A stretch of DNA of 64,000 nucleotides, from NCBI RefSeq assembly GCF_024169925.1, contig NZ_JALJXF010000001.1, positions 3,106,001-3,170,000 on the forward strand, in the 5' to 3' direction. The notes beneath the pieces were generated by a model that did not search any database, was not told where the DNA came from, and was given only the letters and a program-made list of their open reading frames with translations. This document shows positions 27,753 to 38,508 of this stretch, in pieces (the stretch's first letter is position 1; every line of letters starts with the position of its first letter). This DNA is from Methylorubrum extorquens (GTDB taxonomy: Bacteria > Pseudomonadota > Alphaproteobacteria > Rhizobiales > Beijerinckiaceae). The translations under genes were made by a program, and so were the position numbers.

Positions 27753-29321
27753 ATGCGCGCCTCCCTCGCCCGGCTGATGCCGTCCACTATCGGTCGGGAT
27801 CTCCCGTCCTCCTTTGTCGTCTTTCTTGTGGCGATGCCCCTCTGCATGGGCATCGCCATGGCCTCCGGTGTACCGGCCGAGCGCGGCCTCATCACCGGCA
27901 TCATCGGCGGCATCGTTGTCGGCTTCCTTGCCGGCTCGCCGCTTCAGGTCAGCGGCCCGGCCGCGGGCCTCGCCGTCATCGTCTTCGAGTTCGTGCGTGA
28001 GCACGGCATCGACGCCCTCGGGCCGGTCCTCGTCGCGGCCGGCGCGATCCAACTCCTCGCCGGGGCGCTCCGGGTCGGCGGCTGGTTCCGGGCGATCTCC
28101 CCGGCGGTCGTTCACGGCATGCTGGCCGGCATCGGCATCCTGATCGTGCTCGCCCAGATCCACGTGTTGACCGACGCCCTGCCCAAGGCCAGCGGCCTCG
28201 ACAACCTCATCGCCATCCCCGCCGCCTTCTTCAACTTCGTCTCCGGTCCGGAAGGCAACCGCCCCGGAGCCGTCATCGTCGGCCTCGCCACCATCGTCGC
28301 GATGATCGGTTGGGAGAAGATCCGTCCGGCCAAGCTCAAGCTGATCCCCGGCGCCCTGATGGGCGTCCTGGCTGGCACGATCGTCGCGGTCGTCGGCAGC
28401 ATGGACGTCAAGCGCGTCGAGGTCCCGGAGAACATCTTCTCCGCCGTCACCATGCCGGGTATGGGCGACTGGAGCCGCCTGGCCGAGCCAGCGATGATCC
28501 TGATGGCGGTGACCCTCGCGGTCATCGCCAGCGCCGAGAGCCTGCTCTCGGCGGCGGCGGTGGACCGGATGCATGACGGCCCGCGCACGCAGTACAACCG
28601 CGAACTCGGTGCTCAGGGTATCGGCAACATCCTCTGCGGCCTCGCGGGTGGCCTGCCGATGACCGGCGTGATCGTCCGCTCCTCGGCCAACGTCCAGGCC
28701 GGTGCGGCTTCGCGGGCCTCCACCATCCTGCACGGCACCTGGATTCTCGCCTTCCTGCTGGTCCTGCCGATGGTTCTGAAGGTCGTGCCGACCGCCTCCC
28801 TCGCCGGCATTCTCGTCGTGACCGGCTGGCGCCTCGTCAGCCCCGCCCACGCCTTCCACCTGCACGAGCGTTACGGCCTGCCCACCGCCGCGATCTGGCT
28901 CGCCACCATGGTGATGGTCGTCGCCACCGATCTGCTCACCGGCGTGCTCACCGGCCTCGCGCTCAGCCTGCTGCAGGTGATCCCGCACTACATCCGCGGC
29001 CCGCTCAAGATCGAGGGCGGCGCGGCGCAGGCGGTGCAGGGTGGAGCGCTTCAGGCGGTGCCGGAACTGCGGCTCTCGGGCTCGGCGACCTTCCTGCAAC
29101 TGCCGCACCTCACGGCGGCGCTGGAGCGGACGCCGGAAGGCTCGCCGGTCCGGCTCGAGGCGCAGGATCTGCGCCATGTCGATCACACCTGCCTGGAGAT
29201 GATCCGGGAATGGGCGACGCGGCGAGCCAAGACCGGGTCGAGGGTCGAAGTCGTGGGCGGCGGCGCGAGCGGTCTGCACCACAGCCTCGCGATGGTGGCC
29301 CACGCTGCGCCGAAGGATTGA
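27753..29321 (+). CDS. SulP-family anion transporter with STAS domain, candidate bicarbonate transporter
   Basis: A 522-residue inner-membrane protein. The membrane part (residues about 15-410) has the SulP signature near the start (VAMPLCMGIAMASGVPAERG, PLQVSGPAAGLAV) and many hydrophobic helices. A short cytoplasmic STAS domain (about 430-515: RLSGSATFLQLPHL, DLRHVDHTCLEMI) closes it. SulP proteins carry sulfate, bicarbonate or dicarboxylates. Substrate is not readable, but adjacency to carbonic anhydrase (eight bases) argues for bicarbonate, as in BicA-like and CA-SulP pairs. A bidirectional terminator follows. Confidence 0.9.
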   Translation: MRASLARLMPSTIGRDLPSSFVVFLVAMPLCMGIAMASGVPAERGLITGIIGGIVVGFLAGSPLQVSGPAAGLAVIVFEFVREHGIDALGPVLVAAGAIQLLAGALRVGGWFRAISPAVVHGMLAGIGILIVLAQIHVLTDALPKASGLDNLIAIPAAFFNFVSGPEGNRPGAVIVGLATIVAMIGWEKIRPAKLKLIPGALMGVLAGTIVAVVGSMDVKRVEVPENIFSAVTMPGMGDWSRLAEPAMILMAVTLAVIASAESLLSAAAVDRMHDGPRTQYNRELGAQGIGNILCGLAGGLPMTGVIVRSSANVQAGAASRASTILHGTWILAFLLVLPMVLKVVPTASLAGILVVTGWRLVSPAHAFHLHERYGLPTAAIWLATMVMVVATDLLTGVLTGLALSLLQVIPHYIRGPLKIEGGAAQAVQGGALQAVPELRLSGSATFLQLPHLTAALERTPEGSPVRLEAQDLRHVDHTCLEMIREWATRRAKTGSRVEVVGGGASGLHHSLAMVAHAAPKD

Positions 29322-29334
29322 CGCAAACGCAAAA

Positions 29335-29374
29335 GCATCGTTCCGGAAGCGGCCATTGGCTTTCGGGACGATAC
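29335..29374. repeat. Dispersed palindromic repeat, copy 2 (inverted relative to copy 1)
   Basis: An imperfect palindrome, CGTTCCGGAAG ... CTTTCGGGACG, 13 bases after the SulP stop. Its reverse complement shares TCGTCCCGAAAG and the GATGC end with the element at 1119-1164. Likely a member of an intergenic repeat family. Confidence 0.55.
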
Positions 29375-29387
29375 TCTGAAACAAGAA

Positions 29388-29424
29388 AAGGCCAGAGCCG
29401 CGATGAGCGGCTCCGGCCTTTTTG
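29388..29424. terminator. Bidirectional rho-independent terminator
   Basis: Stem AAGGCC-A-GAGCCGC / GCGGCTC-C-GGCCTT with loop GATGA, flanked by A-rich DNA on the left and TTTTTG on the right. It lies between the convergent SulP and hflX genes and can stop transcription from both sides. Confidence 0.85.
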
Positions 29425-29475
29425 TTTACTGGAATCTTCTCTTCGAAGAATTCTGACCCGCAAGCGGGCGAGGCT

Positions 29476-30891
29476 CTATGCGGCCGGTGAACTCTGCGGA
29501 CCACCGACGCGCTGCGCCGCCTCGAACCGGTTGAGGAAGCGGGGCTCCTTCTCTGGGGCGATGCGGATCTTAAGCGCGATCGCACCGCCGGTCTCGGATT
29601 GGCGGTCGAGCACCTCGGCGTTCTCGTAGAGCCAGTTGAGGGCGGCGCCGTCCTCGGGCGGAAGCGTCACGGCGAAGGTCGATCGCGCCCGCGCCACCTG
29701 CCCCTCGATCCGCTCGGTGAGTTCCGGAAGACCTTCCCCCGTCAGAGCCGAGACGAGTATCGGTGCCGGCCCGGCCCCGCGATGCGCGGCGCTGAGATTG
29801 AGTAGCCGGGTGCGCTCGCCGTCATCGAGCAGGTCGGCCTTGTTCCACACTTCGATGATCCGCTCCGCATCCGCCTCGATTCCGAGTTCGCGCAGCACGC
29901 CCTCGACATCCTCGGCCTGGGCCTGGGTGTCGCCATGCGAGACGTCGCGCACGTGGAGCAGGATATCCGCCTCGATCACATCCTCCAGCGTGGCGCGGAA
30001 GGCGGCGATCAGCGAGGTTGGAAGGTCGGAGATGAAGCCGACCGTATCGGACAGGATGACCGTTTCGCCGTGCGGCAGCTTGGTCGCCCGCGCGGTCGGG
30101 TCGAGGGTGGCAAACAGCATGTCCTGCGCCCGCACCTCGGCCTTGGTCAGGGCGTTGAACAGCGTCGATTTGCCTGCGTTGGTGTACCCGACCAGCGCCA
30201 CGATCGGATAAGGCACCCGCGCGCGGCTCTTGCGGTGGAGGCCGCGGGTGCGGGTAACGGCTTCGAGGTCGCGCTCGATCCGGGTCATCCGCTCCTGGAT
30301 CATCCGCCGATCGGCCTCGATCTGGGTCTCACCGGGTCCGCCGAGGAAGCCGAAGCCGCCGCGCTGCCGCTCCAGGTGGGTCCACGACCGCACCAGACGC
30401 GACTTCTGATAGGCGAGATGGGCGTGCTCGACCTGAAGCGTGCCCTCGCGGGTCGAGGCGCGCCGGCCGAAGATCTCGAGGATCAGGCCGGTCCGGTCGA
30501 TGACCTTCGCGCCCCAAGCCTTTTCGAGGTTGCGCTGCTGCACCGGCGAGAGGGCGCAATCCATCACCACGAGGCCGATTTCCTCGGCTTTGATGAGCCC
30601 GGCGACCTCCTCGACCCGGCCCTTGCCGAGATAGGTCGAGGGACGCGGGCGCTGGATGTGCACCGAGATCGCCCGGAACACGTCGAGCTCGATGGCGGCG
30701 GCCAAGCCGACGGCCTCGTCGAGCCGCGCTTCGTCGGAGCGCACGGTCTCCGTCTGTCCCGGGGCAAGCCGTTGAGCGGCGCGTGTGAGATAGGGGCCGA
30801 GAACCAGCGTGCGGGTCGCGGCGGCAATCTCGCCCTCGGGGGCGGCCTTCGCCTGCAAGCGTGCTTCGCCGGGCGGAAGGATTTCAGTCAT
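29476..30891 (-). CDS. hflX: Ribosome-associated GTPase HflX
   Basis: A 471-residue GTPase that rescues or splits stalled ribosomes under stress. The N-terminal HflX domain has [20 protein letters not shown] and [19 protein letters not shown] coiled-coil linker containing [19 protein letters not shown] precedes the GTPase domain: G1 [13 protein letters not shown]3 [13 protein letters not shown]4 VWNKADLL. The C-terminal domain is also present. Length is normal for Alphaproteobacteria. It follows hfq by 97 bases in the conserved hfq-hflX order. Confidence 0.95.
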   Translation of the reverse strand: MTEILPPGEARLQAKAAPEGEIAAATRTLVLGPYLTRAAQRLAPGQTETVRSDEARLDEAVGLAAAIELDVFRAISVHIQRPRPSTYLGKGRVEEVAGLIKAEEIGLVVMDCALSPVQQRNLEKAWGAKVIDRTGLILEIFGRRASTREGTLQVEHAHLAYQKSRLVRSWTHLERQRGGFGFLGGPGETQIEADRRMIQERMTRIERDLEAVTRTRGLHRKSRARVPYPIVALVGYTNAGKSTLFNALTKAEVRAQDMLFATLDPTARATKLPHGETVILSDTVGFISDLPTSLIAAFRATLEDVIEADILLHVRDVSHGDTQAQAEDVEGVLRELGIEADAERIIEVWNKADLLDDGERTRLLNLSAAHRGAGPAPILVSALTGEGLPELTERIEGQVARARSTFAVTLPPEDGAALNWLYENAEVLDRQSETGGAIALKIRIAPEKEPRFLNRFEAAQRVGGPQSSPAA

Positions 30892-30988
30892 GGCGTCTCC
30901 GTGTCATCGCTCCCTTATGTTGGAACGATGACACCATTTTACATCCGTCGACGTCCGCAAATGGCGGAAACCGGCTCGCTTCGCACAG

Positions 30989-31243
30989 TCAGGCTTTTTC
31001 AGGCGCCGTTTCGTCCGGCTCGAACAGTTGCACCGGATGACCCGGCATGATCGTCGAGATCGCGTGCTTGTAGACGAGCTGGGAGTGCCCGTCCCGACGA
31101 AGCAGGACGCAGAAGTTGTCGAACCACGTCACGACACCTTGAAGCTTGACCCCGTTGACGAGGAAGATCGTCAGCGGGATCTTGTTCTTGCGGACATGAT
31201 TCAGGAACGTATCCTGGAGGTTCTGAGCGCGCTCGCCCGCCAT
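30989..31243 (-). CDS. hfq: RNA chaperone Hfq
   Basis: An 84-residue Sm-like protein forming hexameric rings that pair small RNAs with mRNAs. It has [19 protein letters not shown], the Sm1 region [16 protein letters not shown] and the Sm2 signature YKHAISTI. The C-terminal tail is short (ending DETAPEKA), as in other Hyphomicrobiales. It lies downstream of ntrYX and upstream of hflX, the classical alphaproteobacterial order. Confidence 0.97.
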   Translation of the reverse strand: MAGERAQNLQDTFLNHVRKNKIPLTIFLVNGVKLQGVVTWFDNFCVLLRRDGHSQLVYKHAISTIMPGHPVQLFEPDETAPEKA

Positions 31244-31430
31244 TTCTTTTTATCCTTAGTTTTGAGACCCGCGCCACGGATCAGCAGGGTCCCGTGGCTG
31301 AAGCGCGGGGCGGCGCTCTCACGTGTTGGGACCGCTCTGCCGGGCCATTTCCATTACAGGGCGAAGCTTGCCGCGATGCAAGAGGTCCCCCGCAGCGCAA
31401 AGCGTCAATATCCACCCCTTGCAACTGCTC

Positions 31431-31463
31431 CCGCCGCCCGTCCTCCCGAGAGGCGGGCGGCGG
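31431..31463 (-). terminator. Hairpin just downstream of ntrX
   Basis: A ten-base stem CCGCCGCCCG/CGGGCGGCGG starts eight bases past the ntrX stop, and a further GGGCCAT/ATGGCC palindrome adjoins it. No U-run follows, so it may only stabilise the transcript or attenuate readthrough into hfq. Confidence 0.45.
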
Positions 31464-31470
31464 CCGGCCA

Positions 31471-32841
31471 TTATGGCCCGATGCCGAGCGACTTCAGTTT
31501 CCGGTGGAGGGCCGAGCGCTCCATGCCGATGAATTCGGCCGTGCGGGAGATGTTGCCGGAGAAGCGGGCGATCTGCGCGATGAGGTATTCCCGCTCGAAG
31601 ATCTCGCGCGCCTCGCGCAGGGCCAGGCTCATCAGCTTCTCGCCGCCCGCACCGGTCGGTGTCGTCGGCACGAGCGCGCCGATCTCGGTCGGCAGCATCT
31701 CGGACGTCACCTCCTGCTCCGGATCGCTCTGGGTCAGGATCATCAGCCGCTCGACGTTGTTGCGCAACTGACGGACGTTGCCGGGCCAGTCGTGCGACTG
31801 GAGCACCGCCATCGCGTCCTCGGCGATGCGGCGCCGCGGCAGTCCGGTGGCCGCCGAGATCTGCTCCATGAAGAAGGTGATGAGTTCCGGCACGTCCTCG
31901 CGCCGCTCGGCGAGCGAGGGAATGCGGATCGGCACCACCGAGAGGCGGTGGAACAGATCCTCGCGGAAGCGCCCGGCGGCGATCTCCTCGGTCAGGTCGC
32001 GGGAGGAGGACGAGACGATGCGGACATCGACGTGGACGCGGGCGGTGCCGCCGACACGCTGGAAGTTCTGATCGACGAGGACGCGCAGGATCCGGCTCTG
32101 CGTCTCCTTGGGCATGTCGGCGACTTCGTCGATGTAGAGGGAGCCTCCATGGGCCTCTTCCAGGGCGCCGACGCGCCGTACCCGGCCCTCTCCGCCTTCG
32201 ACGCCGAACAGCTCGGCTTCCATCGTCTCCGGCGTGATCGTCGCCGCGTTGATGACGACGAAGGGCCCGCTCGCCCGCGAGGAGGCGGCGTGCAGGGTGC
32301 GCGCCGAGAGTTCCTTGCCCGCACCCGGCGCGCCCGAGATCATCACGCGGGCGTTGGTCGGGGCCACGCGCTCGATGGTCTGACGGAGCTGGTTGACCGC
32401 GACCGAGGCGCCGACGATGCGGCTGGCCTGTCCTGAGCGGACCTTGAGGTCGCGCACCTCGCGCTTGAGGCGCGAAGCTTCGAGCGCCCGCTCGGCGACG
32501 AGGATCAGGCGGTCGGCCTTGAACGGCTTCTCGATGAAGTCGTAGGCGCCGGATTTGATCGCCGCCACCGCGGTCTCGATGTTGCCGTGGCCCGAGATCA
32601 TCACCACCGGCAGGTCTGGATGGCCCGCCTTGATGAGGTCGAGCACCTGCAACCCGTCGAGGCGCGAGCCCTGGAGCCAGATGTCGAGGAAGACGAGGTG
32701 GGGCCGGCGCGATTCGATCGCCGCCAGTGCCTCGTCGGACCCGGCCGCGGTTCGGGTGCGGTGCCCCTCGTCGTCCAAGATGCCCGCGACCAGATCGCGG
32801 ATGTCGGCTTCGTCGTCGACGATCAGGATATCGGCGCTCAT
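31471..32841 (-). CDS. ntrX: Nitrogen/redox response regulator NtrX
   Basis: A 456-residue regulator: receiver (D53 in LVFLDIWLQGSRLDG), AAA+ domain (Walker A ISGAPGAGKELSAR, SLYIDEVADMP), and a C-terminal Fis-type helix-turn-helix (NISRTAEFIGMERSALHRKL). The GAFTGA loop needed to contact sigma-54 is absent: the stretch reads ELFGVEGGEGRVRRVG. This is characteristic of NtrX, which usually acts with sigma-70. Its gene overlaps ntrY by four bases, so the two-component pair is coupled. Confidence 0.95.
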   Translation of the reverse strand: MSADILIVDDEADIRDLVAGILDDEGHRTRTAAGSDEALAAIESRRPHLVFLDIWLQGSRLDGLQVLDLIKAGHPDLPVVMISGHGNIETAVAAIKSGAYDFIEKPFKADRLILVAERALEASRLKREVRDLKVRSGQASRIVGASVAVNQLRQTIERVAPTNARVMISGAPGAGKELSARTLHAASSRASGPFVVINAATITPETMEAELFGVEGGEGRVRRVGALEEAHGGSLYIDEVADMPKETQSRILRVLVDQNFQRVGGTARVHVDVRIVSSSSRDLTEEIAAGRFREDLFHRLSVVPIRIPSLAERREDVPELITFFMEQISAATGLPRRRIAEDAMAVLQSHDWPGNVRQLRNNVERLMILTQSDPEQEVTSEMLPTEIGALVPTTPTGAGGEKLMSLALREAREIFEREYLIAQIARFSGNISRTAEFIGMERSALHRKLKSLGIGP

Positions 32842-35240
32842 GGCAGCACCTCCGCGACGCGTCGCGCTTCCATGGCGTCCTCCGTGTTCTTATCCATCGT
32901 TGTCCTGTCACGCGCGTCCGGTGCCGCGGAGCGATCCCGCTCCTGTCCCGCACCGGTCCCGGAATTCCGTTCGTCCGGCCGTCCGACTTCCCGCGGCAGC
33001 CGCATGCGGACCAGTCCGCCGCGCCCTTCCGGGTTGTCGTTCAACTCGATCCCCCCGCCATGCTCCTCGAGCACCTTGGAAACGATCGCGAGCCCGAGGC
33101 CGGTCCCGCCTTCGCGGGTCGTCATATAGGGTTCGAGCAGGCGCTGGCGCCCCTCTGCCGGAAAGCCTTTTCCGTTGTCGGTGACTTCGATCACCACGAA
33201 CGCGTCTTCGACGAGGAGTTGCAGGCGTACCTGACCCTTGCCGCCATCGGCCGTCAGCACGTCTTCCGGCACCGCCTGAACCGCCTCGACGGCGTTCTTG
33301 AGAATGTTGGTGAGCGCCTGGGAGAACAGCCGAACGTCGAAGGCGGCGACGACGCGGCCCTTCTCGTCCTCGCCGGCGGTTTCGAACGGGAAGTCGAGGT
33401 CGGGATGCGCCATGCGCAGCATGAACAGGTTCTGGCGGGCGATCTCGGCCAGATCCTGCTGCGTGATCGCCGGTTTCGGCATTCGGGCGAAGGAGGAGAA
33501 CTCGTCCACCATCCGCTTGATCTCATCCACCTGCCGCACGATCGTGGCGGTGCACTGCTCGAAGACGTCCTTGTCGGTGGTGATCACTTTTCCGTACTTA
33601 CGCCGGATGCGCTCGGCCGAGAGCTGGATCGGGGTCAGCGGGTTCTTGATCTCGTGGGCGATGCGGCGGGCCACGTCCGCCCAGGCCGAGGTGCGCTGCG
33701 CCGTGACGAGATCGGTGATGTCGTCGAGCGTCACGACGTAGCCGCGCGCCTCGCCCTGCGCCTGCTCGCTGGTGACGCGGACGGCAATGGTGCGCTCGCG
33801 GCCACCGCGCACGAGCTGGATCTGCTGCTGCAGGGCGCGGTGGCGTCCCTCCGCCTCCGGGAACAGCGCCGCGATCTCCGGCACGACGTTCGTGAGCGGC
33901 TGCCCGACCAGTTCCTTGGCGGTGAGACCGAGAGTCCGCTCCGCGCCGGGATTGGCGATGGTGATGACGCCGTCGGCATCGACACCGAGCACGCCGGGCG
34001 AGACGCCCGACAACACGGCTTCGGTGAAGCGGCGGCGGCGGTCGATCAAGTCGTTGGCTGCGCGCAGGCCGTCGTGCTGGCGGCGCAACTCCAGCGTCAT
34101 CGTGTTGAAGCTCTCGCCGAGATGGGCGAGGTCGCCATCCGATTTCCGGGCCGGCACGCGGGCGTAGAAATTGCCGGCGGCGACCTCGTCGGCGGCGTTG
34201 ATGAGTCGGCGGATCGGCGCGACGAAGCGGTTGGCGAAGTTCAGCCCGAACCACACCGCCGAGAGCAGCGTGATCAGCGCGATCAGGATGAAGACCGAAG
34301 CGAAGGCGATCTGCACGTAGCGGCGCAGCTCGTCGAAGGTCAGGTACTCGGCCGCCGCGGCGCGGGCGACGCCGGGAAAGTCGATGGCGAGCTGACTCAC
34401 CTCGCGCTGCACCAGCAGCACGGCGTTGTCGTAGGCCGGCATCCGCATCAGGGCGGCGAAGACCCGGCCCTCGTTCGGCAGAAGACAGATCGGGTCGCTC
34501 GATTTGGCCGCATCCTCGAAGGCGGCGGCCGAGGGCAGGCGCGTCTGCTTGAGTACGTCGATATTGGCGCGTGCCACGACCTCGTTCGGCCCACGCATGA
34601 TCTTGACGATCGGCAGGCCGAGCGCCTGGGCGCGGGTGGTCATGAAGCCCTCGAACCACTCGCGGTTCACGTCGAAATTCGGCCGCGCGCGGGTCAGGTC
34701 GTCGGCGAAGATGCGGATTTCGCGGGCGAGCGACTGGCAGTGATTCTCCTGGTACGCATCCGCGACCTGCACGGATTTCAGCACCACGTCGCGGACCCGG
34801 TCGGTGAAGCCCAACGATAGGCCGACATCGATCGTGACCGAGGCGACGATGGCGAGCAGGATCGTCGGCAGGATCGCGATCAGGCTGAACAGCCCGACGA
34901 TGCGGGTGTGCAGCCGCGCCACCGAGGCATGGGTGCGCCGGGCATGCAGGAAGACCCGTGCCTCCCAGGCGATCACGACGACGAGCGCGAGAACCAGTGC
35001 GGCGTTGACCGCGAGAAGCACCACGCCCGAGGTCGGGGTTCGCGTGATCTGGATGATGCCGGCGAGGATGAGGAAGGTGACCGACGCCGAGATCAGCGCC
35101 GTGAGCACCACCGCCGCCCCGATCCAGCCCGGCCCGCGCGGGGGCGAGTCGAACCGGCGCGCGACCGCCTCGGCTCCATCCTCGGCGGACGGGGCATCGG
35201 ACGGCACCTTTTGAGAACGTCGCGACAGAAGCGGCATCAC
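32838..35240 (-). CDS. ntrY: Transmembrane sensor histidine kinase NtrY
   Basis: An 800-residue sensor. Three N-terminal TM helices (about 40-60, 75-95, 120-140) precede a periplasmic domain (about 150-315) and a fourth TM (near 320-345). HAMP, PAS (GVLGVDADGVITIANPG), HisKA ([20 protein letters not shown]) and HATPase ([27 protein letters not shown]) follow. The last 50 residues are hydrophilic and low-complexity. It senses nitrogen or redox state and phosphorylates NtrX. ATG at 35240 or 35237 is possible. Confidence 0.95.
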   Translation of the reverse strand: MMPLLSRRSQKVPSDAPSAEDGAEAVARRFDSPPRGPGWIGAAVVLTALISASVTFLILAGIIQITRTPTSGVVLLAVNAALVLALVVVIAWEARVFLHARRTHASVARLHTRIVGLFSLIAILPTILLAIVASVTIDVGLSLGFTDRVRDVVLKSVQVADAYQENHCQSLAREIRIFADDLTRARPNFDVNREWFEGFMTTRAQALGLPIVKIMRGPNEVVARANIDVLKQTRLPSAAAFEDAAKSSDPICLLPNEGRVFAALMRMPAYDNAVLLVQREVSQLAIDFPGVARAAAAEYLTFDELRRYVQIAFASVFILIALITLLSAVWFGLNFANRFVAPIRRLINAADEVAAGNFYARVPARKSDGDLAHLGESFNTMTLELRRQHDGLRAANDLIDRRRRFTEAVLSGVSPGVLGVDADGVITIANPGAERTLGLTAKELVGQPLTNVVPEIAALFPEAEGRHRALQQQIQLVRGGRERTIAVRVTSEQAQGEARGYVVTLDDITDLVTAQRTSAWADVARRIAHEIKNPLTPIQLSAERIRRKYGKVITTDKDVFEQCTATIVRQVDEIKRMVDEFSSFARMPKPAITQQDLAEIARQNLFMLRMAHPDLDFPFETAGEDEKGRVVAAFDVRLFSQALTNILKNAVEAVQAVPEDVLTADGGKGQVRLQLLVEDAFVVIEVTDNGKGFPAEGRQRLLEPYMTTREGGTGLGLAIVSKVLEEHGGGIELNDNPEGRGGLVRMRLPREVGRPDERNSGTGAGQERDRSAAPDARDRTTMDKNTEDAMEARRVAEVLP

Positions 35241-35300
35241 TGATGCGGGGCCACATCAGTGTGGCGAAATTAATACGAATCAGCCCGATCGAGGCGCCGA

Positions 35301-36938
35301 TCAGGCGGCAAGGGTGCCCCAGCGGCGCAGGTCTCGGAACCGCCGACCGTCGGAAAACCGCACCGTCACACTCTCGGAGAGCCGGCCGGCGGCTTCGACC
35401 CGCAGGGTCTCCGGCCGCTCCAACTCGTCGGCCCGTTCCAGGGCCGCGGCGACCGACATTGGCACCGGATCGGCACCGCCGAAGGCGCGCCACCATTGCA
35501 CCGCCTTCTCGCGGGCATGGCCGGAATGTTCGAGGCAGACCTCGACCCGGCATCCGCCGCCGCGCCAGCGAAACGACACTTCGAGCCGGTCTGGGCCCGA
35601 ACCACCGGGGCCGCGGTCGAGGCGCCAGCCGGTCACGTCGCGCCAGTGGGAGATCGATTCGGACAGGATCGGCATGGCGTCCTCCGCGCTCGCGGCGTGG
35701 GGCGCCTCCTCGTCCTCCGGTTCGGGCTCCACCCAGCAGGCCTCGCAGGTGCTGGCGTTGAGGGCGATCAGCGCGCCGCAGCCGGGGCAGGGTTTGGCCC
35801 GCGCGAAGCCGAGAGGCGCCGGCCCGAGCGCAACGCTGCGGGCGGTCACCGCATCCACCGGGCCGTGCATCCGCACCAGTCCGGCATAGTCGAGCACGAT
35901 CGCATCCGACTTGCCCGGCGCCCGGCGCATGGCCCGGCCGACCTGCTGCACGTAGAGCCCGGCCGATTGGGTCGGGCGCAGCAGAGCGATGAGGTCGACT
36001 TCCGGCACGTTGAAGCCCGTCGAGAGCACGCCGACCGAGACGAGGCAGCGAATCCTTCCGGCGCGGAAGTCGCGGACCATCCGGTCCCGCTCGCGCTTGC
36101 CGGTCTCGGCCGTGACGGTCTCGCAGGAAATCCCTTCGGCGCGAATCGCGTCGCACACGGAGGCGGCGTGCGCGAGCCCGGCGCAGAAGGCGAGCCATGC
36201 CCGCCGCTCGCGGCCATAGCCCACCATCTCCTCAACCGCCGCGCGGGTGATCCACTCGCGGTTGACCGCCGCCTCCAGCGCCGAAGGGATGTAGTCGCCG
36301 CCGCGCTTCGGCACCCCCGTGACGTCGAGGGCGAGCGCGGTCGCCTTGCAGACGAGGGGCGCGAGATAGCCCTGATGGATCAGGTCGCCGACCAATGATT
36401 CGTAGACGATCCGCTCGAACACCCGCCCCTCGCCCTCGTCGAGCCGGCCGGAATCGAGCCGGTAGGGCGTGGCGGTGAAGCCGGCGACCTTCAGATCCGG
36501 GTTGCCCGCCCGCGCCGCGGCGAGGAAGCGGCCGTAGCCCGTCTCGCTCGCACGCGGCACGAGATGGGCCTCGTCGATGACGATGAGGTCGATGGCGCCG
36601 AACAGTTCGGCCCGGTCACGGACCGATTGGATCGAGCAGAAGACGACCTGCGCGTGCGCCTCCCGCCGGCCGACACCGGCGGAGAAGATGCCGGCGGGCG
36701 CCCCGGGCCAGTAGGCGAGCAATTCGCCGTGGTTCTGCACCACGAGTTCGCGGACATGGGTGACGACGCAGATCCGCGCGTCTGGCGCCCGATCCAGCCA
36801 TTCGCGGATCAGGGCCGCAATGACGAGCGCCTTGCCGGCGCCGGTCGGCAGCACGACGAGGCCGGGCCCACCGCCCCCGTCCCAGTGATGATCGAGCGCG
36901 TCGAGGGCGGCGCGCTGGTACTCGCGAAGGCGCAGCAT
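35301..36938 (-). CDS. RadD-like superfamily II DEAD/DEAH helicase with zinc ribbon
   Basis: A 545-residue protein. Helicase motifs: Q-like LREYQRAALDAL, motif I VLPTGAGKALVIAAL, motif II IVIDEAHL, motif III GFTATPYRLD, then C-terminal VSVGVLSTGFNVPEVDLI and YVQQVGRAMRRAPGKSDA. A four-Cys zinc ribbon (CPGCGALIALNASTCEAC, about residue 380) and a basic C-terminal domain complete it, resembling RadD/YejH, a DNA-repair ATPase. The Walker A has GKA where Ser/Thr normally coordinates magnesium, so ATPase activity may be altered. It is inserted between ntrC and ntrY, which are usually neighbours. Confidence 0.85.
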   Translation of the reverse strand: MLRLREYQRAALDALDHHWDGGGGPGLVVLPTGAGKALVIAALIREWLDRAPDARICVVTHVRELVVQNHGELLAYWPGAPAGIFSAGVGRREAHAQVVFCSIQSVRDRAELFGAIDLIVIDEAHLVPRASETGYGRFLAAARAGNPDLKVAGFTATPYRLDSGRLDEGEGRVFERIVYESLVGDLIHQGYLAPLVCKATALALDVTGVPKRGGDYIPSALEAAVNREWITRAAVEEMVGYGRERRAWLAFCAGLAHAASVCDAIRAEGISCETVTAETGKRERDRMVRDFRAGRIRCLVSVGVLSTGFNVPEVDLIALLRPTQSAGLYVQQVGRAMRRAPGKSDAIVLDYAGLVRMHGPVDAVTARSVALGPAPLGFARAKPCPGCGALIALNASTCEACWVEPEPEDEEAPHAASAEDAMPILSESISHWRDVTGWRLDRGPGGSGPDRLEVSFRWRGGGCRVEVCLEHSGHAREKAVQWWRAFGGADPVPMSVAAALERADELERPETLRVEAAGRLSESVTVRFSDGRRFRDLRRWGTLAA

Positions 36939-37025
36939 GGCGCGCCTTTAGCGAAGCGCGGCCGTGGAGAACAGAGGGGGATCACCGCCCGGTGCGAAAC
37001 AGGTCGTCGCGAATTGCGGAACGGG

Positions 37026-38498
<1,473 letters not shown>

Positions 38499-38508
38499 GG
38501 CTCTCGAC

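Noticed and set aside
27723..29585. A 620-codon open frame antisense to the SulP gene
   Set aside because: Low-complexity Asp/Gly/Arg/His sequence, overlapping a clear transporter and a terminator; a high-GC artefact.
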